NCBI GenBank assembly: GCA_964597075.1
Contig: CAZQXC010000003.1
Span: 1-64,000 of the forward strand
Reading direction: 5' to 3'
Source of the DNA: UBA2336 sp964597075
Lineage (GTDB): Bacteria; Bacteroidota; Bacteroidia; Cytophagales; Cyclobacteriaceae
Length of the DNA stretch: 64,000 nucleotides
Program-made: the position numbers and the translations under genes
In this document: in pieces, positions 26,814 to 36,656 of the stretch
How positions within the stretch are numbered: the stretch's first letter is position 1
Layout: every line of letters begins with the position of its first letter
The notes under the pieces: model-generated
What the model was told of the DNA's origin: nothing
What the model saw: the letters and a program-made list of their open reading frames with translations, nothing else
Database searches by the model: none

Positions 26814-27476
26814 ATGAATTACCCACGCTACATTTCAGTAATTGCCATCAGCACGGCCGTGTTGCTCATCGCCATGTTCACGATCTCATTTTATACGGGT
26901 GTTAATCAGCAATATTTTGAAGGGGTTGATTCTTATGATGTCTATACGAAAGCCCTACAGGAGGGTGAAAGTATTTTACGAATTCTGTTAACCATCGATG
27001 GGTTATTCATTGCGGCCTATTGGTTACTGGGAATTTTTCTGACGCTGAACTTGTGGCGTGATGACAGAAAATTTTTGCTTGCATTATCGGTTGCTTGTAT
27101 ATCGGGAACAGCACTACTAGACCTTATTGAAAACAGCGCGTTTATTATGTTTATGGAATCGCTTCATAAGGATTTATCAATTGACCACGCGAGTATACAA
27201 GGGCTTATGGTAGCCGGCTCGGTGAAATGGAGCCTGGCTTACTTTGCGTTTCTGTTTTTAGGATTGGTTTTTCCATCAGAAACTAAAACTGAGCAAACAG
27301 CCGCATTCTTAATGAAGTTTGTGCTGCTGCCAGTGGGCATTCTTGTCTTCACTATTCCGGCATCAAAAGCCTTACTTTTTGCTCACCTTGCCCGTTTTGG
27401 AGTGTTGGTTGTATTGCTAATACTGGTTGCCTTAATTGCCCGAAAATGGAGCAAAAATGTCGTACACTCGTCATAA
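26814..27476 (+). CDS. multi-pass membrane protein of unknown function
   Basis: From the ATG at 26814 the product is about 220 residues with roughly six hydrophobic helices (YISVIAISTAVLLIAMF; LLTIDGLFIAAYWLLGIFLTL; FLLALSVACISGTALLDL; WSLAYFAFLFLGLVF; FVLLPVGILVF; FGVLVVLLILVALI). I do not recognise a family. The conserved-looking ALLDLIENSAF in helix 3 carries charged residues inside the membrane, suggesting transport or sensing. A TTG at 26802 could add four residues. It lies 45 bp after the dipeptidase and 72 bp before dsbD on the same strand. Confidence 0.7.
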   Translation: MNYPRYISVIAISTAVLLIAMFTISFYTGVNQQYFEGVDSYDVYTKALQEGESILRILLTIDGLFIAAYWLLGIFLTLNLWRDDRKFLLALSVACISGTALLDLIENSAFIMFMESLHKDLSIDHASIQGLMVAGSVKWSLAYFAFLFLGLVFPSETKTEQTAAFLMKFVLLPVGILVFTIPASKALLFAHLARFGVLVVLLILVALIARKWSKNVVHSS

Positions 27477-27548
27477 TCCCACTTTTTTAGCCGTACCTAA
27501 ACGATCGATCAACTATTTTGCAGCCCGGTGCGTTATCGTACCATTCAA

Positions 27549-29639
27549 ATGAAAATCAATATGATGAGGTTTTTTGGAGTCATTCTTTTTCTATTCTGTT
27601 CAGCAACGGTATATGCTCAGATACTTACTCCCGTCAAATGGACGTGGGGGCTTTCCAAAACATCGGTTAAAACCGGTGACCAACTCGATCTTATCTTTAA
27701 GGTTACCACGGATAAAGATTGGTATGTGTACGCCAACGATTTTGATCCGGATTGCGGACCATTATTAACCACGGTAACGGTTACACCAAACGCCAGCTTC
27801 GAATTGGTTGGTACATTAAAGGCCATCAACCCAATTGATAAACACGATGAAATATTTGATTGTGATGTAAAAATATTCAAGGGCAAAGGTGAGTTCCGTC
27901 AAACAATTAGGGTGTTGAGTAAAGACCTGACGTTAGCTGGGGTGTATGATGGGCAAACATGTACAGAGGTTGATGGCAAATGCATTCCATTTGACGGTGA
28001 ATTTTCTTTCACAGGCATAACGGTTACCGGTGAACCGGTTAACGTAAAAAAGGCAAGTGAGCCAAAGCAAGAGAAAATTCAACAAGCAGCGACTAGCAAA
28101 GATGTGCCTCAAGAAGAAATTGCTAAACTTCCGATCAGCTATGGAAGTGTTAAAGGCCCAATACTCGACAGATCGATTCTGGAGGGTGACCCCAGTTATG
28201 GTAATGAGTCGTTTTGGGCGCTACTGGTATTTGCTTTTCTGGCTGGTTTTGCCGCGCTGATTACACCCTGTGTATTTCCGATGGTTCCCATGACGGTAAC
28301 CTTTTTTCTGAAAGACACACAAACAAAACGAGAAGGAATTAAGAAGGCCTTAATTTTTGGAATATCCATAATTGTTCTGTACTCATCGGCTGGAACATTG
28401 TTTGCCATACTGCTTGGCCCTGAAGGGTTAAATGCCATGGCCACTAACTGGGCGCTTAATCTTTTCATATTTTTTGTGTTTATAATTTTTGCGCTCTCCT
28501 TCTTTGGGCTATTTGAAATTAATGCGCCTTATAAACTCGTCAATAAAATTGATCAACAAGCTGAAAAGGGCGGTTTGATCGGTGTATTTTTTATGGCGTT
28601 CACCTTGGTGCTGATATCCTTCAGTTGCACGGTTCCCATTGTGGGTAGTGTGTTGGCGCTTTCTGCAGGTGGGGAGGTGCTCAAGCCAATCTTAATGATG
28701 CTTTCCTATTCCATAGCGTTTGCATTACCCTTTACCTTCTTTGCTTTTTTTCCTGAGTTGGTAAAAAGTTTACCAAAATCTGGCGGATGGCTTAATTCCG
28801 TTAAAGTAACGCTCGGCTTTTTGGAGTTGGCGCTTGCCCTTAAATTCTTCAGCATTGCCGACCAGGCGTATCACTGGCGCTTGCTGGATCGTGATACAAA
28901 CATTGCGTTGTGGATTGTAATCTTTTCGTTACTGGGTTTCTATCTGTTGGGTAAGATTCGCATGCCGCATGATAGTCCGGTAGAAAAAATTTCAGTACCA
29001 CGATTGTTATTGGCCACGTTCGTTTTTTCTTTTGTGATTTACCTAGTACCTGGTTTATGGGGCGCACCATTAAAAGCATTGGCCGGGTATTTGCCCCCGC
29101 AACACACGCATGATTTTGATCTGGTGTCCATGACGCGCAGTGTGCGGAGTAATGAGGTTTGCGATTTACCAAAGTACACCGACTTTCTGCATTTGCCACA
29201 CGGACTGAATGGCTATTTTGATTATGAGCAAGCACTGGCGTGTGCACGCCAGCAAAATAAACCCTTGTTTATCGATTTCACCGGTCATGGTTGTACGAAT
29301 TGTCGCGAAATGGAGGCAGTAGTATGGAGTGATCCTACGGTGTTGAATCGGCTTAAGAATGATTTCATTATTGTAGCACTATATGTGGATGACAAAACAC
29401 AACTTCCGGAAAAGGAATGGTTTACCTCAAGCTATGATGGAAAAGTAAAAAAGACTATTGGTAAAAAGAATGCAGATTTACAGATCGCCAATCTCGATAA
29501 TAATGCGCAACCTTTTTATGTGTTGCTAGGCCCGGATGAACGTGTGCTGGCCTGGCCCTACGATTATGACAGAAGTGTTGAGAAGTTTGTGCTCTTTTTG
29601 GAGAGTGGCAAACAAAAATTTGAAGCACTTTATAAGTAG
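27549..29639 (+). CDS. dsbD: protein-disulfide reductase DsbD
   Basis: From the ATG at 27549 (a GTG at 27528 would add seven residues) the protein has about 696 residues in three modules. First is a signal peptide and an N-terminal immunoglobulin-like DsbD-alpha domain (about 20-150). Then come eight or so membrane helices (about 210-505) with the two redox cysteines in LITPCVFPM (near 236) and SFSCTVPIVG (near 359). Last is a thioredoxin-fold domain with GHGCTNC (near 580). Electrons from cytosolic thioredoxin are passed across the membrane to keep periplasmic cysteines reduced, for example for cytochrome c maturation or isomerases. The gene stands close to a membrane protein upstream. Confidence 0.93.
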   Translation: MKINMMRFFGVILFLFCSATVYAQILTPVKWTWGLSKTSVKTGDQLDLIFKVTTDKDWYVYANDFDPDCGPLLTTVTVTPNASFELVGTLKAINPIDKHDEIFDCDVKIFKGKGEFRQTIRVLSKDLTLAGVYDGQTCTEVDGKCIPFDGEFSFTGITVTGEPVNVKKASEPKQEKIQQAATSKDVPQEEIAKLPISYGSVKGPILDRSILEGDPSYGNESFWALLVFAFLAGFAALITPCVFPMVPMTVTFFLKDTQTKREGIKKALIFGISIIVLYSSAGTLFAILLGPEGLNAMATNWALNLFIFFVFIIFALSFFGLFEINAPYKLVNKIDQQAEKGGLIGVFFMAFTLVLISFSCTVPIVGSVLALSAGGEVLKPILMMLSYSIAFALPFTFFAFFPELVKSLPKSGGWLNSVKVTLGFLELALALKFFSIADQAYHWRLLDRDTNIALWIVIFSLLGFYLLGKIRMPHDSPVEKISVPRLLLATFVFSFVIYLVPGLWGAPLKALAGYLPPQHTHDFDLVSMTRSVRSNEVCDLPKYTDFLHLPHGLNGYFDYEQALACARQQNKPLFIDFTGHGCTNCREMEAVVWSDPTVLNRLKNDFIIVALYVDDKTQLPEKEWFTSSYDGKVKKTIGKKNADLQIANLDNNAQPFYVLLGPDERVLAWPYDYDRSVEKFVLFLESGKQKFEALYK

Positions 29640-29661
29640 CTCTATCACCATTCGGGTAGTT

Positions 29662-29883
29662 TTATTTCTGTGCAGAAGATTTCAAGGGATGCAGTAAATA
29701 CGTAAGTCCGTTGAGTTTAATCTCATAAAGGGTGGCCAGCAATTCCCCTAATTTTCCTTTTGGAAAACCTTTACGACTGAACCACTCCAGGTAAAAGTCG
29801 GGAAGATCACAAAGCAGCCTTCCTTTGTATTTACCGAAAGTCATTTTCATGGTTACTAGCTCAATAAGTACATGTCTGTCCAT
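29662..29883 (-). CDS. DUF3820 family small protein
   Basis: The 73-residue protein carries the DUF3820 signature MTFGKYKGRLLCDLPDFYLEWFSRKGFP(K/R)GKLGELL. The family is small, cytosolic and of unknown biochemical role, although the FGKYKG motif is also found at the edge of exonuclease domains, where it may contact nucleic acid. The ATG at 29883 gives a short lead before the domain. It sits between the convergent dsbD gene and the divergent M23 peptidase gene. Confidence 0.85.
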   Translation of the reverse strand: MDRHVLIELVTMKMTFGKYKGRLLCDLPDFYLEWFSRKGFPKGKLGELLATLYEIKLNGLTYLLHPLKSSAQK

Positions 29884-30014
29884 AATAAATAGTGCCCTGA
29901 AATCTTAAAATTGAACATTTTAAATAATTTCTGTTATATTTACTTTGTTAAGTACAGGTTCATACCCTGAATTTTTTAATCTTTCGGCCAATTTTTTAAA
30001 CAGGATAACAAACA

Positions 30015-31289
30015 ATGGTCAGCCGATGGCTCATTAGTTTATGCGTTGCCTTCTTTATGGGTGCCCTCCTAGCTGGGGATAATACTGCCCGTGACGATAG
30101 AAGCAGTGAAACCGGACAATCGTTTTCATTTGATTTTGATTGGAAGACACCTACGGTTTTATATGGCATGATCGTAGATGATTATCAGGTGATTGAAGAC
30201 AAAGTAAAACGAAATCAGTTTTTGTCTGACATTATGCTGGAGTATAACGTTCCTGTAAAATTGATCAACCAGATGGCGGGTTTGCCACGGAATGTTTTTG
30301 ATGTGCGAAAAATTGCTCCCGAAAGGAAATTTACGTTTATCTGCACGTCCGACTCATTGCGCACACCGAAAGCATTCGTGTATGAGCCCAATCCAGTGGA
30401 CTATGTTGTTTTCAGGTTTGGGGATTCTTTATGGGTAGATGTTTGTCAGCGAGAGGTAAATATTGTTGAAAGGTCAATTTCCGGTGTAATCACCTCCTCA
30501 TTATCGCAAACCATCAATGAGATGGGGATCTCACATGAGCTCACCAATAGGTTTGTAGATATTTTTGCCTGGATTGTTGACTTTCAACGGTTGCAACAGG
30601 GTGATCAGTTCAAGCTTATCTATGAAGAAAAGCAGGTAGAAGGCAGACCTATCGGTATTGAAAAAATTAGCGGAATTTATTTTAATCATTTTGGCAATGG
30701 CTATTATGCTATTCCTTTTGATCAGGGCAATGGTCTTGATTATTTTGATGAGGATGGAAAGAGTTTGCGGAAAGCATTGCTGAAATACCCGATTGAATTT
30801 ACACGTATTAGTTCTCGCTATTCAGGTAACAGATTTCATCCCGTAAAGAAAGTGTGGAGACCACACTTGGGAACTGACTTTGCTGCTCCTACAGGAACAC
30901 CCATTCGTTCAGTAGGTGATGGAATTGTTTTGGAGGCACAGTACAAATCCAATAATGGAAACTATGTGAAGATACGGCACAATGCCACCTACACTACTCA
31001 ATACCTGCATATGTCTAAAATTGCACCGGGTATGAAGCCCGGTACCCGCGTTCGTCAGGGGCAATGGATAGGTAATGTAGGCAGCACCGGTTTAGCCACA
31101 GGACCACATGTTTGCTATCGTTTCTGGAAAAACGGTGTGCAGGTGGATGCCCTCAAAGTTGAACTTCCTCCTTCAGAGCCAATACTACCTGAGTATCTGA
31201 CGATGTTTGAGGCCACAAAGGCTGATGTTATAAAGCAACTCAATGCTATTCCCGGCCCTTTCCCGAATACGTTTGCTTCAGCATTGTAA
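30015..31289 (+). CDS. M23-family peptidase (murein endopeptidase-like) with altered zinc site
   Basis: The 424-residue protein starts with a hydrophobic signal or anchor (WLISLCVAFFMGALLAG). Its C-terminal third is a LytM/M23 domain: RPHLGTDFAAP (His284, Asp288), TTQYLHM (His332) and GPHVCYRF (His365, Cys367). In canonical members the last motif is HxH; here the zinc-binding second His is Cys, which could still coordinate zinc. The N-terminal region, with SQTINEMGISHELTNRFVDIFAW and LQQGDQFKLIYEE, matches the preceding domains of DD-endopeptidases of the YebA/MepM type. It probably cuts peptidoglycan cross-links. About 130 bp separate it from the divergent DUF3820 gene. Confidence 0.9.
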   Translation: MVSRWLISLCVAFFMGALLAGDNTARDDRSSETGQSFSFDFDWKTPTVLYGMIVDDYQVIEDKVKRNQFLSDIMLEYNVPVKLINQMAGLPRNVFDVRKIAPERKFTFICTSDSLRTPKAFVYEPNPVDYVVFRFGDSLWVDVCQREVNIVERSISGVITSSLSQTINEMGISHELTNRFVDIFAWIVDFQRLQQGDQFKLIYEEKQVEGRPIGIEKISGIYFNHFGNGYYAIPFDQGNGLDYFDEDGKSLRKALLKYPIEFTRISSRYSGNRFHPVKKVWRPHLGTDFAAPTGTPIRSVGDGIVLEAQYKSNNGNYVKIRHNATYTTQYLHMSKIAPGMKPGTRVRQGQWIGNVGSTGLATGPHVCYRFWKNGVQVDALKVELPPSEPILPEYLTMFEATKADVIKQLNAIPGPFPNTFASAL

Positions 31290-31422
31290 GCAGCTTTTTT
31301 ACAAAAACCCCTTCTCGTAAGACATAGGATAGTCTGCAAAGACGCTCATCAACTTTACGCTAGTTCATCGCGCGCTTTATCCCGCGGCCTCAACCTTCAC
31401 AGAGGTAAAAAATAAGATTAAC

Positions 31423-31451
31423 TTGCTTCCAACTTTGTAAGACTATTTTTG
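31423..31451 (+). promoter_or_regulatory. Bacteroidota-type promoter of the patatin gene
   Basis: TTG at 31423-31425 and TATTTTTG at 31444-31451 are separated by 18 bp, matching the TTG / TAnnTTTG housekeeping promoter of Bacteroidota. The ATG at 31469 follows 17 bp later. Confidence 0.5.
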
Positions 31452-31468
31452 TCTAACTCATTGTTATA

Positions 31469-33775
31469 ATGGATATGCGAAGTTTTGCCCTCATACTTCT
31501 ATTACTAAGTTCACACATCCTACAGGCACAAAAGGTTGCTTTGGTGTTAAGTGGGGGTGGTGCGAAAGGAATTGCCCATGTGGGTGTTCTTAAGGCACTT
31601 GAGGAGCATGAAATTCCTATTGATTTTATTGTAGGCACTTCTATGGGGGGCATTGTTGGTGGTGCTTATGCCGCTGGCTTCAGTCCCCGGCAGATCGAGG
31701 CCATGATTCTTTCAGAGGAATTTTTACGCTGGGTAACAGGACAACCTGAAAGGGGTTATAATTTTCATTATTATGGTCGTGAGAGTACTCCAGATTTTCT
31801 GCGATTAGACCTTTCGCTCGATTCGGCACGCAGCCTTCAGCTAAATACCAGTATTGCTAATGACGCCTCACTCAACTTTGCGCTTACAGAAATAGTTGCC
31901 AAGGCTTCTTCAGTTTCTATGAATAATTTCGATAGCTTATTTGTGCCCTTTAGGGTAGTAGCGGCTGATGTGTTTTCTCAAAATCAGGTAATTCTTTCTA
32001 GCGGCTCGCTAAGCGATGCGCTTCGGGCAACGCAAACTGTACCCTTCTTTTATACGCCCATCCGTGTAGATGGCAAGTACCTGTTTGATGGTGGGGTGTA
32101 TAATAATTTTCCGGTAGATGTAGCCCAAAAGGAATTTATTCCAGATGTCATCATCGGCTCTAATGTTTCTTCTAAGATTTACAATGAGTATCCTTATGAA
32201 GATGATGATAAGTTGATCAGCAAGTCATTACTTTACTTGCTATTGGATAAATCCGACCCAACCCGAATACCGGAGAATGGGGTATATATTCAGTCCAATT
32301 TGAAACCATATAATTCATTTGATTTCAGTTATGCCCGCGCTATGATCGATAGCGGGTATACTCAAACGATACGCCAAATCTCAGAGATTAAGGGAAAAAT
32401 TGTATTGCGTCAGACGGTTGACCAGATAAATGAACAGCGTAAAGCATTCCATGCAAAAGAAGTTCCGGTTGTTGTGGAAACTCTAACACTACAGAATTTT
32501 AATAGACAACAGCAAAAATACATTTATAGAATTTTTAATCTGAAAAGAAACCAGCCAAATCTTTTGAGTCTTACCGAAATAAAGGAGGGATACTTTAAGC
32601 TTATTGCCGAACCTTATTTCAACAACGTATTTCCTACACTTAAATTCAATACCGACTATAATAACTACAGCCTTCAACTAGCCAAGCGACCGCAGAAGAA
32701 TTTTCAAGTTGATTTTGGCGGTGTTTTGGCAACACGTAACATCAGCAATTTGTACCTGGGACTGAGTTTTTACAATTTTAGAAATGCGCTTACTCATGTG
32801 AACCTGGGTTTTCAAACCGGTAGCTTTTATAAATCACTGGCAGCAAACGCAAGAATTGATTTTCCTTACCTTGGAAGGTTTTATATGCAACCCGAAGTTG
32901 TAGTTAATGAATGGGATTATGTTGAGAGTACAGACTTGTTGCAAAAGATAACCCCAACAGTGCTGAGGCGACTTGATAGAAAGCTGGGGTTTAGTGCGGG
33001 GTGGCCCTTGGGAAATACTATTAAGAGTGCTTTCACTTTTTCCGGATTTACAAACAAGGATCAATATTCCAATACTAAATCCTTCAACAGTTTGGACACC
33101 CTTGATGCATTAAGTCTGAGCGGATTCAAAGCCGGTTTTAAACTTACCACCAATGATCTGAACCGCAAACAGTATGCCTCGTTAGGCAAGGCTTATACGT
33201 TAAGTGCGTATTACTTTAATGTTCATGAGAGCTACGTTCCCGGGACCACATCAATCAGCCAGCTTCCGGTTAGTAAGAATCATCAATGGTTTCGATTAAG
33301 GGCCAGCGCTGAACACTATTTTAGCAGAGGTTCTTTCAGACCCGGGTATTATGCTGATGTAGTTTTCTCCAACCAGCCATTCTTTCAAAACTATTTTGGA
33401 ACCATTATCAATACCCCTGCTTTCTTTCCGCTACAAGATAGCCGCACGTTAATTTTAGAGAACTTCAGGTCTACCAATTACCTGGCAGTAGGGGCGCGAA
33501 ATGTGATTGTGGTTCGTCCCCGTACACTTGATTTACGCGTAGAGGGTTATTTATTTAAGCCGCTTGAATATATTCTGCAGGGTCAGAATCAGGAAGCATA
33601 CACCAATACCTCCTTAACAACACTATTTTTTGCCGGCTCTGTAGGACTGGTCTTTCATTCTCCGATTGGACCAATTAGTTTAAGTGCCAATTATTATGAC
33701 GATGAAGAAACCCGTTTTGGTGTTTTATTCCATGTAGGTTTTTTGCTGTTTAATAGACATACACTTGAAGATTAA
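31469..33775 (+). CDS. patatin-like phospholipase fused to an outer-membrane beta-barrel
   Basis: The 768-residue protein has a signal peptide, then a patatin domain with the oxyanion loop LSGGGAKGIAHVG, the nucleophile elbow GTSMGG (Ser58) and the DGG motif (Asp207). Residues 330-410 look like a POTRA-type module (VVVETLTLQNFNRQQQKYIYRIF). The last half is alternating beta-strands of a 16-strand BamA/TamA-like barrel ending in VLFHVGFLLFNRH. This is the architecture of PlpD-type (type Vd) two-in-one secretion proteins, in which the barrel exports or displays the lipase. The substrate is presumably phospholipid. It has its own promoter and lies 180 bp from the M23 gene. Confidence 0.9.
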   Translation: MDMRSFALILLLLSSHILQAQKVALVLSGGGAKGIAHVGVLKALEEHEIPIDFIVGTSMGGIVGGAYAAGFSPRQIEAMILSEEFLRWVTGQPERGYNFHYYGRESTPDFLRLDLSLDSARSLQLNTSIANDASLNFALTEIVAKASSVSMNNFDSLFVPFRVVAADVFSQNQVILSSGSLSDALRATQTVPFFYTPIRVDGKYLFDGGVYNNFPVDVAQKEFIPDVIIGSNVSSKIYNEYPYEDDDKLISKSLLYLLLDKSDPTRIPENGVYIQSNLKPYNSFDFSYARAMIDSGYTQTIRQISEIKGKIVLRQTVDQINEQRKAFHAKEVPVVVETLTLQNFNRQQQKYIYRIFNLKRNQPNLLSLTEIKEGYFKLIAEPYFNNVFPTLKFNTDYNNYSLQLAKRPQKNFQVDFGGVLATRNISNLYLGLSFYNFRNALTHVNLGFQTGSFYKSLAANARIDFPYLGRFYMQPEVVVNEWDYVESTDLLQKITPTVLRRLDRKLGFSAGWPLGNTIKSAFTFSGFTNKDQYSNTKSFNSLDTLDALSLSGFKAGFKLTTNDLNRKQYASLGKAYTLSAYYFNVHESYVPGTTSISQLPVSKNHQWFRLRASAEHYFSRGSFRPGYYADVVFSNQPFFQNYFGTIINTPAFFPLQDSRTLILENFRSTNYLAVGARNVIVVRPRTLDLRVEGYLFKPLEYILQGQNQEAYTNTSLTTLFFAGSVGLVFHSPIGPISLSANYYDDEETRFGVLFHVGFLLFNRHTLED

Positions 33776-33910
33776 TGTGGGTTGTTAAAGGGTTTCAGGC
33801 CTGATAAACCTGATTGGGCAAATTAGTATAAGCGGCACTCATGTATTATTTTCGTTCAATTTTGATTTTTTAGCTAAGTTTAACCTTTCATTTAAACCTC
33901 TTGTGGCTTC

Positions 33911-35944
33911 ATGATAAGATATATACAAATTCTGCTCCTGTTAACAGTCTCCGTTTTTTGTGTGCAAGCCCAAACGGTCCAATGGGCATCTAAGGTGCTT
34001 GATTTTTCATCAGAACTAACACCTATTCAATATTCTGCTAATCAGGTTTTGGGCAAACCAAACGTCCTTCCGGCCGGTGGACAAAATCCCAATGCCTGGG
34101 CCCCCGACAAGCCAAGCCGAAAAGAGTTTTTGAAGTTAGGCTTTGATACCCCAATAAGCATTCAGCAAGTAGCTGTGGCAGAGTCGCATAATCCGAGTGC
34201 TATTAGCCGGGTATTGGTGTATGATGAATCTGGCAAAGAATACGAAGTGATGACCTTAAATCCTGGGGCGGTTCCTATAAAAGCTATGATGCGAAATATT
34301 TTCTTTGAGAAAACCCCTTATAAAGTTAGTGCCGTAAAACTAGAGTTTGATGGCGCGGCTGTACCGGATTATTTTGGGATAGATGCGGTAGCCATTTCCG
34401 ACTCCAACTATCCCATTGTAGCTTTTATACCAAAGCCCGCCTTACTGGCTTCTGGTATTGTCATCGAACAACTGGATGAAAATGTAAACAGTGAATTTAG
34501 CGAGTTGAATCCCATTCTTTCACCGGATGGAAAAACGTTATACTTCAGCCGGAGAAACCACCCTGAAAATATGGGTGGTGTAAACGATAAAGAAGACATA
34601 TGGTATTCTGAATTAGGTGATGATGGCAAGTGGAAACTCGCCCAGAATATGGGTCCTCAATTCAACAATGCCTACCCAAACTTTATAAACTCCATAAATT
34701 CCATGACACCTGATGGAAAAACAGCGCTGATGTTATTAGGAAATAAGTATATGGACGATGGGAAAATGCTGGCCGGTGTTTCCATAAGCACGAACGTTGG
34801 AGGAACCTGGACGAAACCTGCTTCTCTTACCATTACCAACGATTACAATTTCAATGAAAAAGCTAACTACTTTCTGGCCAATAATCGCCAAACTATGATT
34901 TTATCCGTTGAGCGCGAGGACTCAAATGGTGATCGTGATTTATATGTTTCGTTTATGAAGGCAGACAGCGTTTGGACGGAGCCTATGAATCTTGGAAACG
35001 TATTAAACACTGCTGGTGAAGAATCAGCTCCATTTTTAGCAGCTGATGATGTAACCTTGTACTTTTCTTCCAATGGATTTAGTGGTTATGGAGGTACAGA
35101 TATCTATGTTTCAAAGCGATTGGATGACACATGGACAAATTGGTCAGATCCCGAGAACCTTGGGCCTGAAATCAATTCCCCGTTGGAAGACTTGTTTTTT
35201 AACATTCCCAACAATAGCGATTTTGCCTATTACTCACGCGGTGTCACGGAAACAAACATGGATATTTTCCGAGTTAAGCTTCCGATACTGCGCAGCCCTG
35301 AACCTTGGGTAACAGTAAAAGGTAAGCTCATTGATGCGGAAACCGGAAAGCCTATTGGTGCTAAAATAATTTATGAACGTTTACCTGACGGAACGGATGT
35401 AGGCATTGCACAATCAAACCCTGAAACGGGGGAGTATGAAATAAAGCTTCCGGCAGGTCATTTATACGGTGTCCGAGCTGAAGCTAAAGATCATGTTTCA
35501 GAAAGTCAGAACCTGGACTTAAGAAATATTACAGCAGACATGGTGATTGAAAACAAAGACTTCACCCTTCAGCCGATAAAGGTTGCGCGCATTGATGAGA
35601 ATGCCATGATCACGCTTAACAATATCTTCTTTGATTTCGATAAAGCCGTTCTTAAGCCTGAATCCTTCTCCGAACTGAATCGTATGGTAACACTTATGAA
35701 TGAGCGTGCGGATATGACGGTATTGATTTCCGGACACACCTGTGATATTGGCGATGACAATTATAACCTTGGATTGTCGGAACGTAGAGCTAAAGCCGTT
35801 CAGAAGTATCTGTCTGATAAAGGGATTTCTCAAGACCGAATAGAAGTTAAATTCTTTGGTGAAACTGAGCCATCAGTACCCAACACCTCAATGGAAAATA
35901 GAAGGATGAACAGAAGAGTTGAGTTTAAAATTGTGAAACTTTAA
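33911..35944 (+). CDS. OmpA-family protein with discoidin-like domain and PD40 repeats
   Basis: The 677-residue exported protein (signal peptide ending near CVQAQ) has four parts. Residues 20-165 form a discoidin-like beta-sandwich. Residues about 195-460 are PD40/WD40-like propeller strands (NPILSPDGKTLYFSRR, APFLAADDVTLYFSSNG). Residues about 470-560 form a carboxypeptidase-regulatory-like domain. The last 120 residues are an OmpA C-terminal domain (FDFDKAVLKPES; GHTCDIG; LSERRAKAV; NRRVE) that binds peptidoglycan. The combination recalls PorE-like anchors of the type IX system but lacks the TPR part. It is followed 10 bp later by a second OmpA protein. Confidence 0.92.
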   Translation: MIRYIQILLLLTVSVFCVQAQTVQWASKVLDFSSELTPIQYSANQVLGKPNVLPAGGQNPNAWAPDKPSRKEFLKLGFDTPISIQQVAVAESHNPSAISRVLVYDESGKEYEVMTLNPGAVPIKAMMRNIFFEKTPYKVSAVKLEFDGAAVPDYFGIDAVAISDSNYPIVAFIPKPALLASGIVIEQLDENVNSEFSELNPILSPDGKTLYFSRRNHPENMGGVNDKEDIWYSELGDDGKWKLAQNMGPQFNNAYPNFINSINSMTPDGKTALMLLGNKYMDDGKMLAGVSISTNVGGTWTKPASLTITNDYNFNEKANYFLANNRQTMILSVEREDSNGDRDLYVSFMKADSVWTEPMNLGNVLNTAGEESAPFLAADDVTLYFSSNGFSGYGGTDIYVSKRLDDTWTNWSDPENLGPEINSPLEDLFFNIPNNSDFAYYSRGVTETNMDIFRVKLPILRSPEPWVTVKGKLIDAETGKPIGAKIIYERLPDGTDVGIAQSNPETGEYEIKLPAGHLYGVRAEAKDHVSESQNLDLRNITADMVIENKDFTLQPIKVARIDENAMITLNNIFFDFDKAVLKPESFSELNRMVTLMNERADMTVLISGHTCDIGDDNYNLGLSERRAKAVQKYLSDKGISQDRIEVKFFGETEPSVPNTSMENRRMNRRVEFKIVKL

Positions 35945-35954
35945 AAGTCGAAGC

Positions 35955-36653
35955 ATGAGAACTTTATTCATTTGCTTTTTCAGTATTTTATCAGCTGCGG
36001 TTTTTTCGCAAACCGACAGTTTGGTAATTGCGCAGGGTAAAATTTTTAATGCTGACACCAAAGAACCGGTTGTTGCCCGCATTACGTATCAGAGTCTCCC
36101 GTATGGAAGCAGATTGGGCGTAATCAATAACAGCAGTTTTTCATTTCCGCTTTTTGATGGGGAACGTTATGCTATTACCGTAGATGCCGTGGGCTATTCA
36201 TCTGTAAAGTATATGCTTGATCCGGCAGAGGCCAATGATGAAAAAAGAGTAGTGAAAGACATTGAGCTTCATCATACTACGGGTAATCCAAATAAGAAGC
36301 ATTCCGTTGGTTATGTTATGCGGCTTGATAACTTGATTTTTGAAGTGGCAAAAGCAAAAATTGACCCTGACTCATATGCTGAATTGGATTTATTGGTAAG
36401 CATGATGAATGAACACAAGTCAATGGTCATACAGCTGGAAGGTCATACGGATTATCTTGGCGATCCGGGCAAAAATATGAAACTCTCCGAGCAGCGAGTA
36501 GATGCTGTGCGGGATTACCTGGTTTCGAAAGGAATTCATAAAAATAGAATCAAGCTAAAGGCTTTTGGCGGAACTATGCCAATTTCTCGTGACAGCACAC
36601 CGGAAGGCCATCGCCTGAACAGAAGAGTTGAAGTGAGAATACTACAAGAGTAG
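35955..36653 (+). CDS. short OmpA-family protein, paralogue of the preceding gene
   Basis: The 232-residue exported protein (signal peptide MRTLFICFFSILSAAVFS) has a carboxypeptidase-regulatory-like N-terminal domain (QGKIFNADTKEPVVARITY) and an OmpA C-terminal domain (LEGHTDYLGDPGKNMKLSEQRVDAV ... RLNRRVEVRI). The same two-domain order ends the upstream gene, so the pair looks like a tandem duplication in which this copy lost the discoidin and PD40 parts. It should bind peptidoglycan through the Asp of HTD and the Arg of LSEQR. Co-transcribed with the preceding gene (10 bp apart) and convergent with the next. Confidence 0.9.
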   Translation: MRTLFICFFSILSAAVFSQTDSLVIAQGKIFNADTKEPVVARITYQSLPYGSRLGVINNSSFSFPLFDGERYAITVDAVGYSSVKYMLDPAEANDEKRVVKDIELHHTTGNPNKKHSVGYVMRLDNLIFEVAKAKIDPDSYAELDLLVSMMNEHKSMVIQLEGHTDYLGDPGKNMKLSEQRVDAVRDYLVSKGIHKNRIKLKAFGGTMPISRDSTPEGHRLNRRVEVRILQE

Positions 36654-36656
36654 TTT

